From: Candidatus Omnitrophota bacterium | Lineage (GTDB): Bacteria; Omnitrophota; Gorgyraeia; Gygaellales; Profunditerraquicolaceae | Direction: 5' to 3' | Length of the DNA: 42,197 nt | NCBI GenBank assembly: GCA_026387355.1 | Contig: JAPLLW010000007.1 | Span: 1-42,197, forward strand | Shown here: piece by piece, positions 15,955-25,135 of the stretch | Layout of the letters: every line of letters begins with the position of its first letter | How positions within the stretch are numbered: position 1 is the stretch's first letter | Notes under the pieces: model-generated | Told to the model about the DNA's origin: nothing | The model's database searches: none | What the model saw: only the letters and a program-made list of their open reading frames with translations | Made by a program: the position numbers and the translations under genes

Positions 15955-16568
15955 ACATATTAAGTATACTTTTGTATTTTGGTTTATCTTTCGGGCTGTT
16001 GATTATTGCTATTACCGTACACGAATTTGCTCATGGTTTTGCGGCTTATAAGCTTGGAGATAGCACTGCGAAATATTCAGGCAGACTAACCCTAAACCCG
16101 ATAGCGCATATAGACCTTATGGGGACAATTGTTGTGCCGTTATTATTAGTATTTGCAGGCATGCCTCCGATAGGATGGGCAAAGCCGATTCCCATAAATT
16201 ACTGGGCGTTAAGAAATCCAAAAAGAGATATTGTTATTGTTGGCGCAAGCGGGCCTATCTCAAATATAATATTAGCTGTTATTTTAGCAGTTATCATAAG
16301 AATAATACCTGTGCCTGTTCTACTCGGCACTGTGCTCATAAAATTAATCGAAATAAATGTAGCATTAGGGATATTTAATCTTATTCCTATACCGCCTCTT
16401 GATGGTTCACGCATATTGATGGGGCTACTTCCTGAGCCACTCGATGCGCAATATGCCAGCATTGAGCCATACGCAGCGATTATTTTAGTAGCGCTTGTTT
16501 GGCTAGGAGCCTTAAATTGGATACTCTGGCCTCTGGTTAGTATTATCTTAAAGTTTCTGGGGGTATAA
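15951..16568 (+). CDS. Site-2 protease family membrane metalloprotease (M50)
   Basis: 205 residues with about five membrane helices. The zinc motif HEFAH lies in the first helix (about 24-28), and the second metal motif occurs in LIPIPPLDGSRIL (about 146-158). NPIAHIDLMGTIVVP and GWAKPIPIN are typical of the short bacterial M50/rhomboid-like site-2 protease group. The substrate is unknown. The TTG start overlaps the stop of the SH3 gene by 4 nt. Confidence 0.88.
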   Translation: MNILSILLYFGLSFGLLIIAITVHEFAHGFAAYKLGDSTAKYSGRLTLNPIAHIDLMGTIVVPLLLVFAGMPPIGWAKPIPINYWALRNPKRDIVIVGASGPISNIILAVILAVIIRIIPVPVLLGTVLIKLIEINVALGIFNLIPIPPLDGSRILMGLLPEPLDAQYASIEPYAAIILVALVWLGALNWILWPLVSIILKFLGV

Positions 16569-16574
16569 TTTAGA

Positions 16575-17663
16575 ATGTGGATTAAAAAAGTTAAATTAGG
16601 TAAACGCTCTTATGATATAGTTGTAGGTAGAAATATAATCTCATCACTGGGTGCATGCATTAAGAAGCTGGATATCGGAGATCATGCTTATATTATAACT
16701 AATTCTTTAGTAAAGATGAAATATGCAAGTTCGATAACTTGCGCATTAAAGAAATCCGGCTTTAGTTCTACCATAAGAGAGATCCCCGATACTGAAAGAA
16801 GTAAGTCTATCGCAATTCTATCCGCGGTTATTAATGATTTAGCAAAGTCGGATTTAAGAAAGCGCACATTCATTATTGCTCTGGGCGGAGGCGTAGTCGG
16901 AGACTTAAGCGGCTTTGTCGCCTCAATATATAAGCGCGGTGTAGCGTACATTCAAATACCTACGACCTTGCTTGCTCAGGTTGATTCTGCTATAGGAGGT
17001 AAAACTGCCGTAGATTTAAAAGAAGGGAAGAATCTCATAGGCGCTTTTTATCAACCGGCACTTGTATTTAGCGATGTGAGTTTGCTTAAGAGCCTTGGGA
17101 TCCGACAGCTACGCTCAGGCCTTGCTGAAGCAATAAAATACGGGGTAATCAAAGATAAATCTTTATTTACATATTTAGAGAAGTGGTTTAAGGATATTCT
17201 TAAGCATAGAGAAGCGGCGTTAGAGTATATAGTTAAGCGCTCAAGTGTAATCAAGGCAGATATTGTTAGTCGTGATGAAAAGGAAGAGAAGGGCCTGCGC
17301 ACGATCTTAAATTTCGGTCATACTATAGGGCATGCTATTGAAGCTGCAACTGGTTTTAAAAAGTACTCTCACGGCGAAGCGGTGGCTCTGGGTATGCTTA
17401 TAGCAGTAGAGATAAGTCAAAGGCTTAAATATACCAGCCAAGGTTTAGCTACGAGGGTTGAAGCGTTAATTAATGCAGCGGGGTTACCGACAAGAATATC
17501 CGGGACATCTTTAAGAAGTATAATTAATGCGAGTTTTCGTGATAAAAAGTTTATTGGTTCTAGAAATAGATTTGTTTTAACTACCGGTTTAGGTAAAACT
17601 AAAATCGTAGAAAATATTCCTTTAAGAATAATTGAAGAGGTTTTAAAGGGAAGAATCGGTTAG
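16575..17663 (+). CDS. aroB: 3-dehydroquinate synthase
   Basis: 362 residues, full length. NAD-binding and metal-site motifs are present: IALGGGVVGDLSGFVASIY, PTTLLAQVDSAIGGKTAVD, KNLIGAFYQP, SGLAEAIKYG, NFGHTIGHAIEA and YSHGEAVALGM. It converts DAHP to 3-dehydroquinate, the second shikimate step. A probable aroQ tail is at the left edge. The gene is convergent with the GspB-like gene, separated by only 7 nt, with no visible terminator. Confidence 0.95.
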   Translation: MWIKKVKLGKRSYDIVVGRNIISSLGACIKKLDIGDHAYIITNSLVKMKYASSITCALKKSGFSSTIREIPDTERSKSIAILSAVINDLAKSDLRKRTFIIALGGGVVGDLSGFVASIYKRGVAYIQIPTTLLAQVDSAIGGKTAVDLKEGKNLIGAFYQPALVFSDVSLLKSLGIRQLRSGLAEAIKYGVIKDKSLFTYLEKWFKDILKHREAALEYIVKRSSVIKADIVSRDEKEEKGLRTILNFGHTIGHAIEAATGFKKYSHGEAVALGMLIAVEISQRLKYTSQGLATRVEALINAAGLPTRISGTSLRSIINASFRDKKFIGSRNRFVLTTGLGKTKIVENIPLRIIEEVLKGRIG

Positions 17664-17670
17664 TTGGTCT

Positions 17671-18162
17671 TTAGGAAGGGTTTGCAAGTTTTACAATCTT
17701 ACCGTTAAACTCCAGAGTTACTCCATCTAAATTAATTTCTTTTACTATTGCGTTATTGATATTATCTCCAACCCTAATTATGCGGTTGTTAATCAAGGCA
17801 TAACCGTCATCTTTTTCAAAGAATACACCACTTAAGAGTAGGGCGGGTCCGGGTATTTCAGCCACTGAGCTTAAAGTAGGAGAAGCCAAGCTTTCAGTGG
17901 CAGGGGTTCTGTTTTCCGTAGATTGGATTTGCGAAGATTCTCTTGGTTGCGCAACAGTCGAGGAGATTATATTCTTAGGGCGGGTGAAATAATTGAATGC
18001 ATAGTTACCCAGGAGCAGGCCTAAGCAGACTATAAATATGTATAAGTAAATTGGTTTAAATTTATGGGAAGGTTTGATTTGCGTAGGTATTCCAGGAAGA
18101 AAAACCTCCCTTTTATCCAAAGATTTATCCACTTTTTTTAAAGCGTCATAAATTATACTCAC
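17671..18162 (-). CDS. GspB-like type II secretion assembly protein
   Basis: 163 residues from the chosen GTG. The N-terminus SIIYDALKKVDKSL is the usual start of GspB/T2SSB proteins. One membrane helix (about 35-56) and a proline/serine-rich periplasmic linker lead to a C-terminal domain (about 105-160) with LSGVFFEKDDGYALINNRII and INLDGVTLEFNGKIVKL. An optimal GGAGG sits five bases before this GTG; an upstream in-frame ATG at 18195 lacks one. The start overlaps the end of the ExeA-like gene. GspA/GspB work together to insert the secretin through peptidoglycan. Confidence 0.8.
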   Translation of the reverse strand: MSIIYDALKKVDKSLDKREVFLPGIPTQIKPSHKFKPIYLYIFIVCLGLLLGNYAFNYFTRPKNIISSTVAQPRESSQIQSTENRTPATESLASPTLSSVAEIPGPALLLSGVFFEKDDGYALINNRIIRVGDNINNAIVKEINLDGVTLEFNGKIVKLANPS

Positions 18163-18982
18163 AACGTCCTCCAACGGCATACCCATTAAGTTCATCTAAA
18201 CATTTATTAATTATTGTTTTATCAATTGACCTGGTTTCGCAGGTAAAGCCGGCCAGAAGCGCTCTATCGCAAATCATATTAATCAAGCGAGGGGTGCCGC
18301 AGGAGAAATCTGTTATTGCGCTGATCGCTTCGTCACTAAACTCTATCCCGCTATTTAATCCCGCAAAATTCAAGCGGTGCTCGATATATTCACGGATCTC
18401 CTTACGCTCAAGTGGTAGGATATGGTATCTAACCATTATGCGCTGTCTTAGCTGACGTAATTCATAAAGGTTGAGTCTGGTATTTAATTCCGGCTGGCCT
18501 ACTAGAATTACCTGTAGCAGTTTTTCTTTTTCAGTCTCCAGGTTAGAGAGAAGGCGCACCTGTTCTAAGACAGCTGGCTTTAGATTCTGCGCCTCATCAA
18601 TAATTAGCACAATGTTATTACCAAGGTTTGACTCATTAAGCAGAAAAGCGTTCAATTCGCGGATCAGTCCTAAGCGCACTTTGCTTGAGGTTTTAATTCC
18701 GAAGTCTCTGACAATTGCGTCTAAGAGTTGTATCTCTGAGAAATGGGGGTTAAGGATAAGTGCGGTTTTTACATTTTTCTCAAGCTGATTAATGAAGAAC
18801 CTGCAGATAGTGGTTTTGCCTGTTCCTATCTCACCGGTTAATACGATGATGCCCTTACGTTGGCTTACTCCATAATGCAGATGAGCAAGCGCCTCTTTAT
18901 GTTTTGCGCTTAAGTAAAAGAAGTCAGGATCGGATGTGACGTTGAATGGTCTTTCTTTAAGGCCGTAAAATTTGCAGTACAT
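18146..18982 (-). CDS. ExeA/GspA-like AAA ATPase
   Basis: 278 residues. The start MYCKFYGLKERPFNVTSDP is characteristic of the ExeA/MshM family. Walker A TGEIGTGKTT (about 49-58), Walker B IVLIIDEAQNL (about 123-133) and sensor motifs GQPEL and RLINMICDRALL are visible. No membrane or peptidoglycan-binding domain follows the ATPase, unlike full ExeA. A GGAG site and a good promoter (19000-19027) precede it. With the GspB-like partner it suggests a type II secretion or type IV pilus assembly module whose core genes are elsewhere. Confidence 0.85.
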   Translation of the reverse strand: MYCKFYGLKERPFNVTSDPDFFYLSAKHKEALAHLHYGVSQRKGIIVLTGEIGTGKTTICRFFINQLEKNVKTALILNPHFSEIQLLDAIVRDFGIKTSSKVRLGLIRELNAFLLNESNLGNNIVLIIDEAQNLKPAVLEQVRLLSNLETEKEKLLQVILVGQPELNTRLNLYELRQLRQRIMVRYHILPLERKEIREYIEHRLNFAGLNSGIEFSDEAISAITDFSCGTPRLINMICDRALLAGFTCETRSIDKTIINKCLDELNGYAVGGRCEYNL

Positions 18983-18999
18983 ATTTCTCTCCAGAAGTT

Positions 19000-19027
19000 A
19001 TTATATCAAAAAAAGATGAATTGTAAA
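19000..19027 (-). promoter_or_regulatory. Sigma70-like promoter for the ExeA/GspB pair
   Basis: On the - strand TTTACA (19022-19027), a 16-nt spacer and TATAAT (19000-19005). The predicted start site near 18993 leaves a short leader containing GGAG before the ATG at 18982. It lies divergent to the promoter at 19036. Confidence 0.6.
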
Positions 19028-19035
19028 GCACAGGG

Positions 19036-19064
19036 TTGACAGTGGTCTAAAACTGTGATATATT
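19036..19064 (+). promoter_or_regulatory. Sigma70-like promoter for the PilZ cluster
   Basis: TTGACA (19036-19041), a 17-nt spacer and TATATT (19059-19064). Predicted transcription starts near 19071, inside a longer open frame that begins at 19055, so the gene start must lie downstream; this supports the TTG at 19112. Confidence 0.65.
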
Positions 19065-19111
19065 TAACCAATGGAAGAACGCCACGGCTTCCCGCAAGAG
19101 GAGAAAAGGCA

Positions 19112-19456
19112 TTGATCAAGCCAGATGAAAGAAGACGTTTTGAGCGCGTGGAGTTAAGAGCAGATTTACGTTATCAACCAAGAGGTTCTGGATTAGAGTT
19201 TGTTAGTGCTGTTTCAAATAATGTGAGTACTGGCGGGATAGGATTTAATATTAATAGATTTCTCGCCCCTTCGACTACATTGAATCTGGAGTTTGATTTA
19301 TTGTCAAGAGTGCTTCATCCTGTAGGAAGAGTCGCATGGTGTTACTCAATACCTCATTCGGATAGGAACAGTTTAGGGGTTGAATTTGTAGAGCTTGATC
19401 CTATTGAAAAATGCTGTTTAGAATGTTTTATTAAGATGCAAACAGGGCAATTATAA
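19112..19456 (+). CDS. PilZ domain protein (first copy)
   Basis: 114 residues from the TTG that follows GAGGAG. The c-di-GMP binding signature is present: RRRFERVELR near the N-terminus and NVSTGGIGFN downstream (the N/DxSxxG element), then the beta-barrel with RVAWCY and SLGVEFVEL. It is a single-domain PilZ, presumably a c-di-GMP receptor or adaptor. It begins a cluster with a zinc-binding protein and a second PilZ gene. Confidence 0.85.
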   Translation: MIKPDERRRFERVELRADLRYQPRGSGLEFVSAVSNNVSTGGIGFNINRFLAPSTTLNLEFDLLSRVLHPVGRVAWCYSIPHSDRNSLGVEFVELDPIEKCCLECFIKMQTGQL

Positions 19457-19475
19457 GGAAAGGAAATCCAAGATT

Positions 19476-19667
19476 ATGGTTACTGAACAAGCTAAAACCC
19501 CTGCTGTTGCGGTAGAAACAAAACCAAAAGAGGAGAAGCAGACTAACTGTTTAAGCTGCAATAAGCCGATTAAGAAGATAAGGCGTTATTACCGGGATGG
19601 CAAATATTATTGTACTAAGAAATGCTGGGTTAGTTTTATCAAGAAATCAAAAAGCGAAGAAAAATGA
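19476..19667 (+). CDS. Small zinc-ribbon protein
   Basis: 63 residues. A flexible N-terminus (1-23) leads to NCLSCNKPIKKIRRYYRDGK and YYCTKKCWVSF, giving CxxC and CxxxC pairs separated by about 20 residues, a likely treble-clef or ribbon zinc site. The basic, aromatic-rich linker could contact nucleic acid, but no function can be assigned. Its stop overlaps the second PilZ gene. Confidence 0.7.
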   Translation: MVTEQAKTPAVAVETKPKEEKQTNCLSCNKPIKKIRRYYRDGKYYCTKKCWVSFIKKSKSEEK

Positions 19668-20062
19668 TAAAATCTGGAAGAGAGAGAAGAAAGCACCTAC
19701 GTTTAGATAAGAAATTACCTTTTAAGGTTGCGGTTGACGGTTATGATTTTTCTACAACTACAGAGAATATAAGCTGCGTAGGGGCTTATTGCCAGATTAA
19801 AAAGTATATTCCTCCGTTTACCAAGGTTATGGTTAAATTGTCGCTTCCTATTAAGGTAAATAATAATTCCAAGACTCACACCATTGATTGTGAGGGGGTA
19901 ATTGTCAGGACCGAGGATAAGGATAAAACAGGTTTTAACATTGCCATCTTTTTTAACCAGATAAAAGATAACCAGCGTAAAGTGATATCCGAATACATAA
20001 ATCAGTTTGTTCCTCAAGGTTCTTCCGCACCACGTCCTCCCAAATCCAGATGGGGAAAATAA
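19664..20062 (+). CDS. PilZ domain protein (second copy)
   Basis: 132 residues. RRKHLRLDKKLPFKV supplies the RxxxR motif and ENISCVGAYC the second element (Ser and Gly kept). Hydrophobic strands follow (VMVKLSLPI, CEGVIVR, GFNIAIFF) and a basic C-terminal tail. It differs clearly from the copy at 19112, so this is not a recent duplication. The end overlaps the DUF4416 gene by 13 nt. Confidence 0.82.
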   Translation: MIKSGRERRKHLRLDKKLPFKVAVDGYDFSTTTENISCVGAYCQIKKYIPPFTKVMVKLSLPIKVNNNSKTHTIDCEGVIVRTEDKDKTGFNIAIFFNQIKDNQRKVISEYINQFVPQGSSAPRPPKSRWGK

Positions 20063-20577
20063 CCCGCGCTAAGCCTGTTAAGCTAATCGTCAGTTTCATA
20101 TTCAAAGAGGAGAAGTTTTTTAAGAAATCAAAGATTATTTTAACTAGGTACTTTGGAGAGCTTGATTTTGAGAGTTATAGCCTCCCTTTTGAATTCACTG
20201 ATTATTATAATGAAGAGATGGGTAGCGATTTAAAAAAAGTATTTGTAAGTTTTAAGAAATTAATATTGCCGGAACAACTCCCCCGCATCAAAAGGCTTAC
20301 TAACAAAATTGAAGATAAGCTTTCCAGAAAGAAAAAGCGCCAGGTGAATATAGATCCGGGATATCTTGATCAGGCTAAGCTTGTGCTAGCTTCAACAAAG
20401 AATTATGTGCACCGAGTCTACTTAAATGACGGTATATACGCAGAATTAACTCTTTTTTTCCAGGACAAAAGTTTCCAACCCTGGCAGTGGACTTACCCGG
20501 ATTACCGCACCCCTGAATATATCGGGATATTCAATCATATAAGAGAATTATTTGCAGATCAGGTAAAAAGCGTGTAA
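20050..20577 (+). CDS. DUF4416 family protein
   Basis: 175 residues. Conserved DUF4416 segments are easily seen: SLPFEFTDYYNEEMG, RQVNIDPGYLDQAKLVLAST, HRVYLNDGIYAELTL and WTYPDYRTPEYI. The family is widespread in Omnitrophica, Deltaproteobacteria and Nitrospirae, and its function is not known. It sits between a PilZ gene and a radical SAM gene, with 2 nt to the latter. Confidence 0.85.
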   Translation: MGKITRAKPVKLIVSFIFKEEKFFKKSKIILTRYFGELDFESYSLPFEFTDYYNEEMGSDLKKVFVSFKKLILPEQLPRIKRLTNKIEDKLSRKKKRQVNIDPGYLDQAKLVLASTKNYVHRVYLNDGIYAELTLFFQDKSFQPWQWTYPDYRTPEYIGIFNHIRELFADQVKSV

Positions 20578-20579
20578 TT

Positions 20580-21557
20580 ATGGAATCAATATTGCCGGCA
20601 TATCTCAAATCATATCAAAGTAAAGATTTATTTAAAAAAAGCGAATCTCTTTTTGGCATGCTTAAGTCTTGTTGTATCTGTCCGCGTAAATGCGGGGTCA
20701 ATCGCCTAGAGGGTAAATCAGGGTTTTGTAAAACTGGATTAAAGGCCAAAGTATATAGCTATATGGCCCATCACGGTGAAGAGCCGCCTATCTCTGGAGA
20801 GAAGGGTTCCGGGACAATATTCTTTGCTAATTGCAATATGAGTTGCGTTTATTGCCAGAACTATGAATTTAGCCAGTTGGGACAGGGTAAGGATACAGAT
20901 TCCGAAGAATTGTCCAGGTTTATGCTTGAATTGCAAGGGATGGGAAGTCACAATATTAACCTGGTAACTCCAACGCATGTTTTACCGCAAATCTTAAAAG
21001 CGCTAGAAATAGCAATTAGCAAAGGGCTTAATATACCGCTTGTCTATAATACCGGAGGATATGAATTACCGGAAATTATAAGGCTGCTGGATGGTATTGT
21101 TGATATCTATCTACCCGATATGCGCTATGGCGATGAGGAATCGGCAATAAAATATTCCTGCGCTCCTGATTATCCAAAATATAACCAGGAATCTGTAAAA
21201 GAAATGTATAGGCAGGTTGGTGTTGCGCTAATCGATAAGCAGGGTTTAATAGAGAGGGGGGTATTAATAAGGCATCTGGTTTTACCGAATAATATTTCAG
21301 GGACAGAGAAAATAATGAAGTTTATAGCTAGCGAGCTATCTCCTGAAACTTACATTAGTTTAATGAGCCAGTATCTACCCTATCATAAGGCATCTGAATT
21401 TAAAGATATCTCCCGGCGCCTAATAGAAAAAGAATACGAACAAGCCAAAGAGCTTATGAAAAAGTATGGTTTAAGTAACGGCTGGATACAGGAATCATAC
21501 GGCCTTGAGAGGTTTGCAGGCGTAAATATAAAACCGGCTTTAAGAAAAGACTTATGA
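20580..21557 (+). CDS. Radical SAM protein of the PflA/PflX type
   Basis: 325 residues. An N-terminal Cys-rich segment (CCICPRKCGVNRLEGKSGFC, about 31-50) and the [4Fe-4S] motif CNMSCVYC (Cys85, Cys89, Cys92) match the COG1313 group, a relative of pyruvate formate-lyase activase. LVTPTHVLPQ, YNTGGYE and DIYLPDMRYG are typical. The target is unknown; the family is suspected of activating a glycyl radical protein or modifying a cofactor. The stop overlaps the DUF2062 gene start (ATGA). Confidence 0.86.
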   Translation: MESILPAYLKSYQSKDLFKKSESLFGMLKSCCICPRKCGVNRLEGKSGFCKTGLKAKVYSYMAHHGEEPPISGEKGSGTIFFANCNMSCVYCQNYEFSQLGQGKDTDSEELSRFMLELQGMGSHNINLVTPTHVLPQILKALEIAISKGLNIPLVYNTGGYELPEIIRLLDGIVDIYLPDMRYGDEESAIKYSCAPDYPKYNQESVKEMYRQVGVALIDKQGLIERGVLIRHLVLPNNISGTEKIMKFIASELSPETYISLMSQYLPYHKASEFKDISRRLIEKEYEQAKELMKKYGLSNGWIQESYGLERFAGVNIKPALRKDL

Positions 21558-22000
21558 TACGAAAGTGCATAGATTGGTTGTATAAAAAACTTTTTAAGTT
21601 TAATGATACCCCCCAGAAAATCGCTTTGGGGTTAGGGATAGGGGTATTTACCGGGACTCTACCCGGAGTAGGGCCTTTAGCGGCATTATTTCTTTCGGTC
21701 ATATTTAAGGTAAACCGGGCCAGCGCATTAGCCGGGAGCCTAATTACTAATACCTGGCTAAGCGTAGTAACGTTTATCTTTTCAATTAAAATTGGTTCTG
21801 CTATACTAGGCTTAGATTGGCATAAGGTTTATGATGATTGCTCAGTTAAAATAATTGGATCTAATTGGTCGGGCTTACTAAAGTTATCTTTATTAAAAGT
21901 AATTCTTCCGGTTACTCTTGGTTACATCGTAATTAGTTTAAGCGCTGGTTTAATTTGTTATTTACTGGTTTTATTAATCCTAAAGTTTAAAAAACACTAA
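21554..22000 (+). CDS. DUF2062 membrane protein
   Basis: 148 residues. ALGLGIGVFTGTLPGVGPLAAL and the NRASALAGSLITNTWL segment are characteristic of DUF2062. There are about three membrane helices. The family often lies near glycosyltransferase or envelope genes and has no proven activity. It follows the radical SAM gene with overlap. Confidence 0.75.
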   Translation: MIRKCIDWLYKKLFKFNDTPQKIALGLGIGVFTGTLPGVGPLAALFLSVIFKVNRASALAGSLITNTWLSVVTFIFSIKIGSAILGLDWHKVYDDCSVKIIGSNWSGLLKLSLLKVILPVTLGYIVISLSAGLICYLLVLLILKFKKH

Positions 22001-22015
22001 ATGGGGAGGGGTAAG

Positions 22016-22516
22016 ATGGATATTAAAGGATTCATAAATAGAAACAAACGTGATTTTGATATCTCGGTATCATTAATCGGCGTTATCCCGCTTTTAGTCT
22101 TCCTATATTTGATAGTAATTAAAATTTCTTCTGTAAGGGTCTTAGTGGGTCAGATTGGCTATATAATACTGCTTACCATTATTGTTTTTATATGCGGTGT
22201 TGTGGTCGGTAAAAGGATGTTCCGCTCCTTTGTGGATGAGATTATGCATAAGGCCAAGCTTGCCGCAATCACCGAGACGGCTCTTGGCGTAGGTGACCAG
22301 ATCAATAATCCCTTAATGGCTATCAGGGGGAATCTTGAGATATTAGAAATGTATGCGTTAGAAAATAATGTTTTGACTAAGCAGATTGATAGAATAAAGA
22401 CTATAAAGGATAATTTTGAGCGTATAAGACAGATTACAGAGCATATGTCTAACCTGGCCAATCCAAAATCTACGACTATATACGGCAAGAGTAAGATGGT
22501 AGATTTTAGCGGCTAA
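22016..22516 (+). CDS. Membrane protein with degenerate histidine-kinase dimerisation domain
   Basis: 166 residues from the ATG at 22016, which follows a GGGGAGGGG ribosome binding site; an ATG at 22001 overlaps that site and is less likely. Two membrane helices (about 18-38 and 43-65) precede a HisKA-like four-helix segment (about 75-150). Where kinases have VAHEINNPL this protein has VGDQINNPLMAI, so the phosphoacceptor His is Asp. There is no ATPase domain. It ends with YGKSKMVDFSG. It is probably a dimerising or regulatory scaffold rather than a kinase. Confidence 0.7.
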   Translation: MDIKGFINRNKRDFDISVSLIGVIPLLVFLYLIVIKISSVRVLVGQIGYIILLTIIVFICGVVVGKRMFRSFVDEIMHKAKLAAITETALGVGDQINNPLMAIRGNLEILEMYALENNVLTKQIDRIKTIKDNFERIRQITEHMSNLANPKSTTIYGKSKMVDFSG

Positions 22517-22520
22517 ATTC

Positions 22521-24302
22521 ATGCACGCATTAACTCTTTTAATTGTAAGTCTGCTTGTTTTTGCTTTAGCGTACCGCTTCTACTCAAAGTTTATCATTAC
22601 CAAGATCCTTATTTTTAATGATAAGCGTCCTACGCCTGCGCATACCTTTAAGGATGGCAGGGATTATCATCCCACGAATAAGTTTGTGCTTTTTGGTCAT
22701 CACTTTGCAGCGATCTCCGGAGCAGGTCCTCTAATCGGTCCGGTATTAGCTGCGCAATTCGGTTTCTTGCCGGGTTTTTTATGGATTCTTATCGGAGCGG
22801 TTTTAGGCGGAGCTGTGCACGATATTGTTATCCTCTTTGCTTCGGTGCGTACAAAAGGCCTTTCTTTGACCAGGCTTGCGCGTAAGAGTATAAGCCCTAC
22901 CGCAGGCATTGTCACAGGGATAGCAATTTTGTTTATTATAATTACTGCCCTTGCTGGTCTTGCACTGGTCGTGGTTAATGCTTTAAGCGAAAGTTCTTGG
23001 GCCACTTTTACAATCGCTATGACTATACCCGCGGCTTTAGCGGTTGCATTATATATGTACAAATTGCGTCCGGGTAAGATTGTCGAAGCTTCGGTTATTG
23101 GAGTTTTGATAGTTACTGCCGGAGTAGTTTTTGGTGAGCCACTTTCAAAATCAATCTTTGGCCACTACTTTTTATTTACTAAACCAACCCTTTCCATAAT
23201 GCTACCAGTTTATGGCTTTATCGCTTCGATCTTACCTGTCTGGCTCTTGCTTTGTCCGCGAGATTATATGAGTTCTTATATGAAGATAGGGACGATTGCT
23301 CTTCTTGGTATAGGTATTTTTATTGTCAATCCGCATTTAAACATGCCGGCAGTAACTCAATTTGTGCATGGGGGTGGACCGATTATACCGGGAAAGGTCT
23401 GGCCGTTTGTTTGTATTACTGTTGCCTGCGGGGCAATTAGTGGTTTTCACGCTTTAATAGGCTCAGGGACTACCCCTAAGATGATCAATAAAGAGTCGGA
23501 TATGCGCATGATTGGTTTTGGCGCCATGTTGGTTGAGTCAGTAGTTTCGATTATGGCCTTGATTGCTGCAACCGTGCTTTTGCCCGGAGATTATTTTGCT
23601 ATCAATGTCCCAGTTGATTTATTCCATAAGCTTGGGCTTAGTACTACACATCTTGCACAGATTGAACAGATGACCGGCGAGGTTTTATCTGGTAGGACAG
23701 GAGGTGCTGTATCTTTGGCAGCGGGTATGTCAGTAATTCTTTCAGCTATCCCTGGGATGAAGGCGCTTATGGGCTACTGGTATCACTTCGCGATTATGTT
23801 TGAGGCAATGTTCGTCTTAACTACGGTTGATACAGGTACACGAGTAGCGCGATATATTCTTGAAGAATTAATAAAGTTAGCCAGGCCTAGATGGAAGGTG
23901 GGTAAATCGTTCCTGGGTATTGTTGCAAGCGCCGGAATTATTACTTTTCTCTGGGGGTATCTAGTGTATAATGGCGAGATCTCGACTATCTGGCCGATGT
24001 TTGGTGTGGCTAACCAGCTTTTGGCTACGCTTGCCTTATTAGTAGGTACGCTGTATATTCTAAAACACACTAAGAACTGGAAATATAGTTTAGTGACATT
24101 TTTACCAGCTATTTTTATGTTTGTAACAACCGTAACTGCAGGAGTATTAAATATTACCGGGAATTACCTTCTTAAGCATAATTTTCAGGGAAATTTAAAC
24201 GCCTCACTTTCTATAGTAATGATTGTTCTGGTTATAATTATATTCATTGAGTCTTTAAAGAAGATATACTCTTTGCGTTATAAACTTATCAAAATTCAAT
24301 AA
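22521..24302 (+). CDS. cstA: CstA family transporter
   Basis: 593 residues with many membrane helices. The N-terminal [20 protein letters not shown] and [21 protein letters not shown] segments are signatures of the carbon starvation CstA family. [12 protein letters not shown] occurs near the C-terminus. Related proteins import peptides or pyruvate when carbon is scarce. The start lies 4 nt after the degenerate kinase-like gene, and the next gene (gpmA) follows in 11 nt, linking uptake to lower glycolysis. Confidence 0.9.
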   Translation: MHALTLLIVSLLVFALAYRFYSKFIITKILIFNDKRPTPAHTFKDGRDYHPTNKFVLFGHHFAAISGAGPLIGPVLAAQFGFLPGFLWILIGAVLGGAVHDIVILFASVRTKGLSLTRLARKSISPTAGIVTGIAILFIIITALAGLALVVVNALSESSWATFTIAMTIPAALAVALYMYKLRPGKIVEASVIGVLIVTAGVVFGEPLSKSIFGHYFLFTKPTLSIMLPVYGFIASILPVWLLLCPRDYMSSYMKIGTIALLGIGIFIVNPHLNMPAVTQFVHGGGPIIPGKVWPFVCITVACGAISGFHALIGSGTTPKMINKESDMRMIGFGAMLVESVVSIMALIAATVLLPGDYFAINVPVDLFHKLGLSTTHLAQIEQMTGEVLSGRTGGAVSLAAGMSVILSAIPGMKALMGYWYHFAIMFEAMFVLTTVDTGTRVARYILEELIKLARPRWKVGKSFLGIVASAGIITFLWGYLVYNGEISTIWPMFGVANQLLATLALLVGTLYILKHTKNWKYSLVTFLPAIFMFVTTVTAGVLNITGNYLLKHNFQGNLNASLSIVMIVLVIIIFIESLKKIYSLRYKLIKIQ

Positions 24303-24313
24303 GGAGAAATTTT

Positions 24314-25063
24314 ATGTATAAGGTAGTCTTGATTCGTCATGGGGAGAGCACTTGGAATAAGGAGAATAGGTTTACCGGTTGGACTGATGTTGACCTCTCT
24401 GAAAAAGGCAGGAGTGAGGCGGAAAGAGGAGGAGAGGTTCTTAAAAATGAGGGCTATGTTTTTGATATTGCTTATACCTCGGTATTAAAAAGGGCAATTC
24501 GCACTCTTTGGATCGTGCTTGATAAGATGGACTTAATGTGGATCCCCGTGCATAATTCCTGGAGGCTTAATGAGCGGCATTATGGCTCATTACAGGGCTT
24601 GAATAAATCAGAGATGGCGGCTAAATTCGGAGAAGATCAGGTATTAATTTGGAGGAGAAGTTACGATGTTCCACCTCCTGCATTAAAAGCTGACGATGAG
24701 CGTTCGCCGAAGAACGACCCGCGCTATAATGATATAAACCCTAAGGATATTCCTTTAACCGAATGTCTTAAAGATACTGTTGCCAGGTTCCTCCCTTATT
24801 GGCATGAGACAATTGCGCCTACTATTAAATCCGGTAAGCGGGTAATTATTGCAGCGCATGGGAATAGCCTGCGCGCTTTAGTGAAGTATCTGGATAATAT
24901 CTCAGAAGAGGAGATCGTACATTTAAATATTCCAACCGGCATGCCTCTTGTATATGAGCTCGATGATAATCTTAAGGCTATAAAACATTATTATTTGGGC
25001 GATCCCGAGGAGGTTAAGAAGGCGATGGAGGCAGTTGCTGCCCAAGGTAAGGCTAAAAAATAG
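24314..25063 (+). CDS. gpmA: 2,3-bisphosphoglycerate-dependent phosphoglycerate mutase
   Basis: 249 residues, standard dPGM length. [20 protein letters not shown] holds the phosphorylated His. [17 protein letters not shown] and [16 protein letters not shown] complete the active site. It interconverts 3- and 2-phosphoglycerate. AAGGAG precedes the ATG. Confidence 0.95.
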   Translation: MYKVVLIRHGESTWNKENRFTGWTDVDLSEKGRSEAERGGEVLKNEGYVFDIAYTSVLKRAIRTLWIVLDKMDLMWIPVHNSWRLNERHYGSLQGLNKSEMAAKFGEDQVLIWRRSYDVPPPALKADDERSPKNDPRYNDINPKDIPLTECLKDTVARFLPYWHETIAPTIKSGKRVIIAAHGNSLRALVKYLDNISEEEIVHLNIPTGMPLVYELDDNLKAIKHYYLGDPEEVKKAMEAVAAQGKAKK

Positions 25064-25086
25064 CCGTTCTATTATTAAATTGGCTG

Positions 25087-25095
25087 TGTTATAAT
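25087..25095 (+). promoter_or_regulatory. Extended -10 promoter for the EF-hand gene
   Basis: TGT followed directly by TATAAT (25090-25095) gives an extended -10 element; no convincing -35 is present. Predicted start near 25102 leaves a leader of about 34 nt with AAAAGGAG before the ATG at 25136. Confidence 0.5.
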
Positions 25096-25135
25096 ATTGA
25101 TAATTAGATCGTAAGATTAGAAAAGGAGAGACAAC

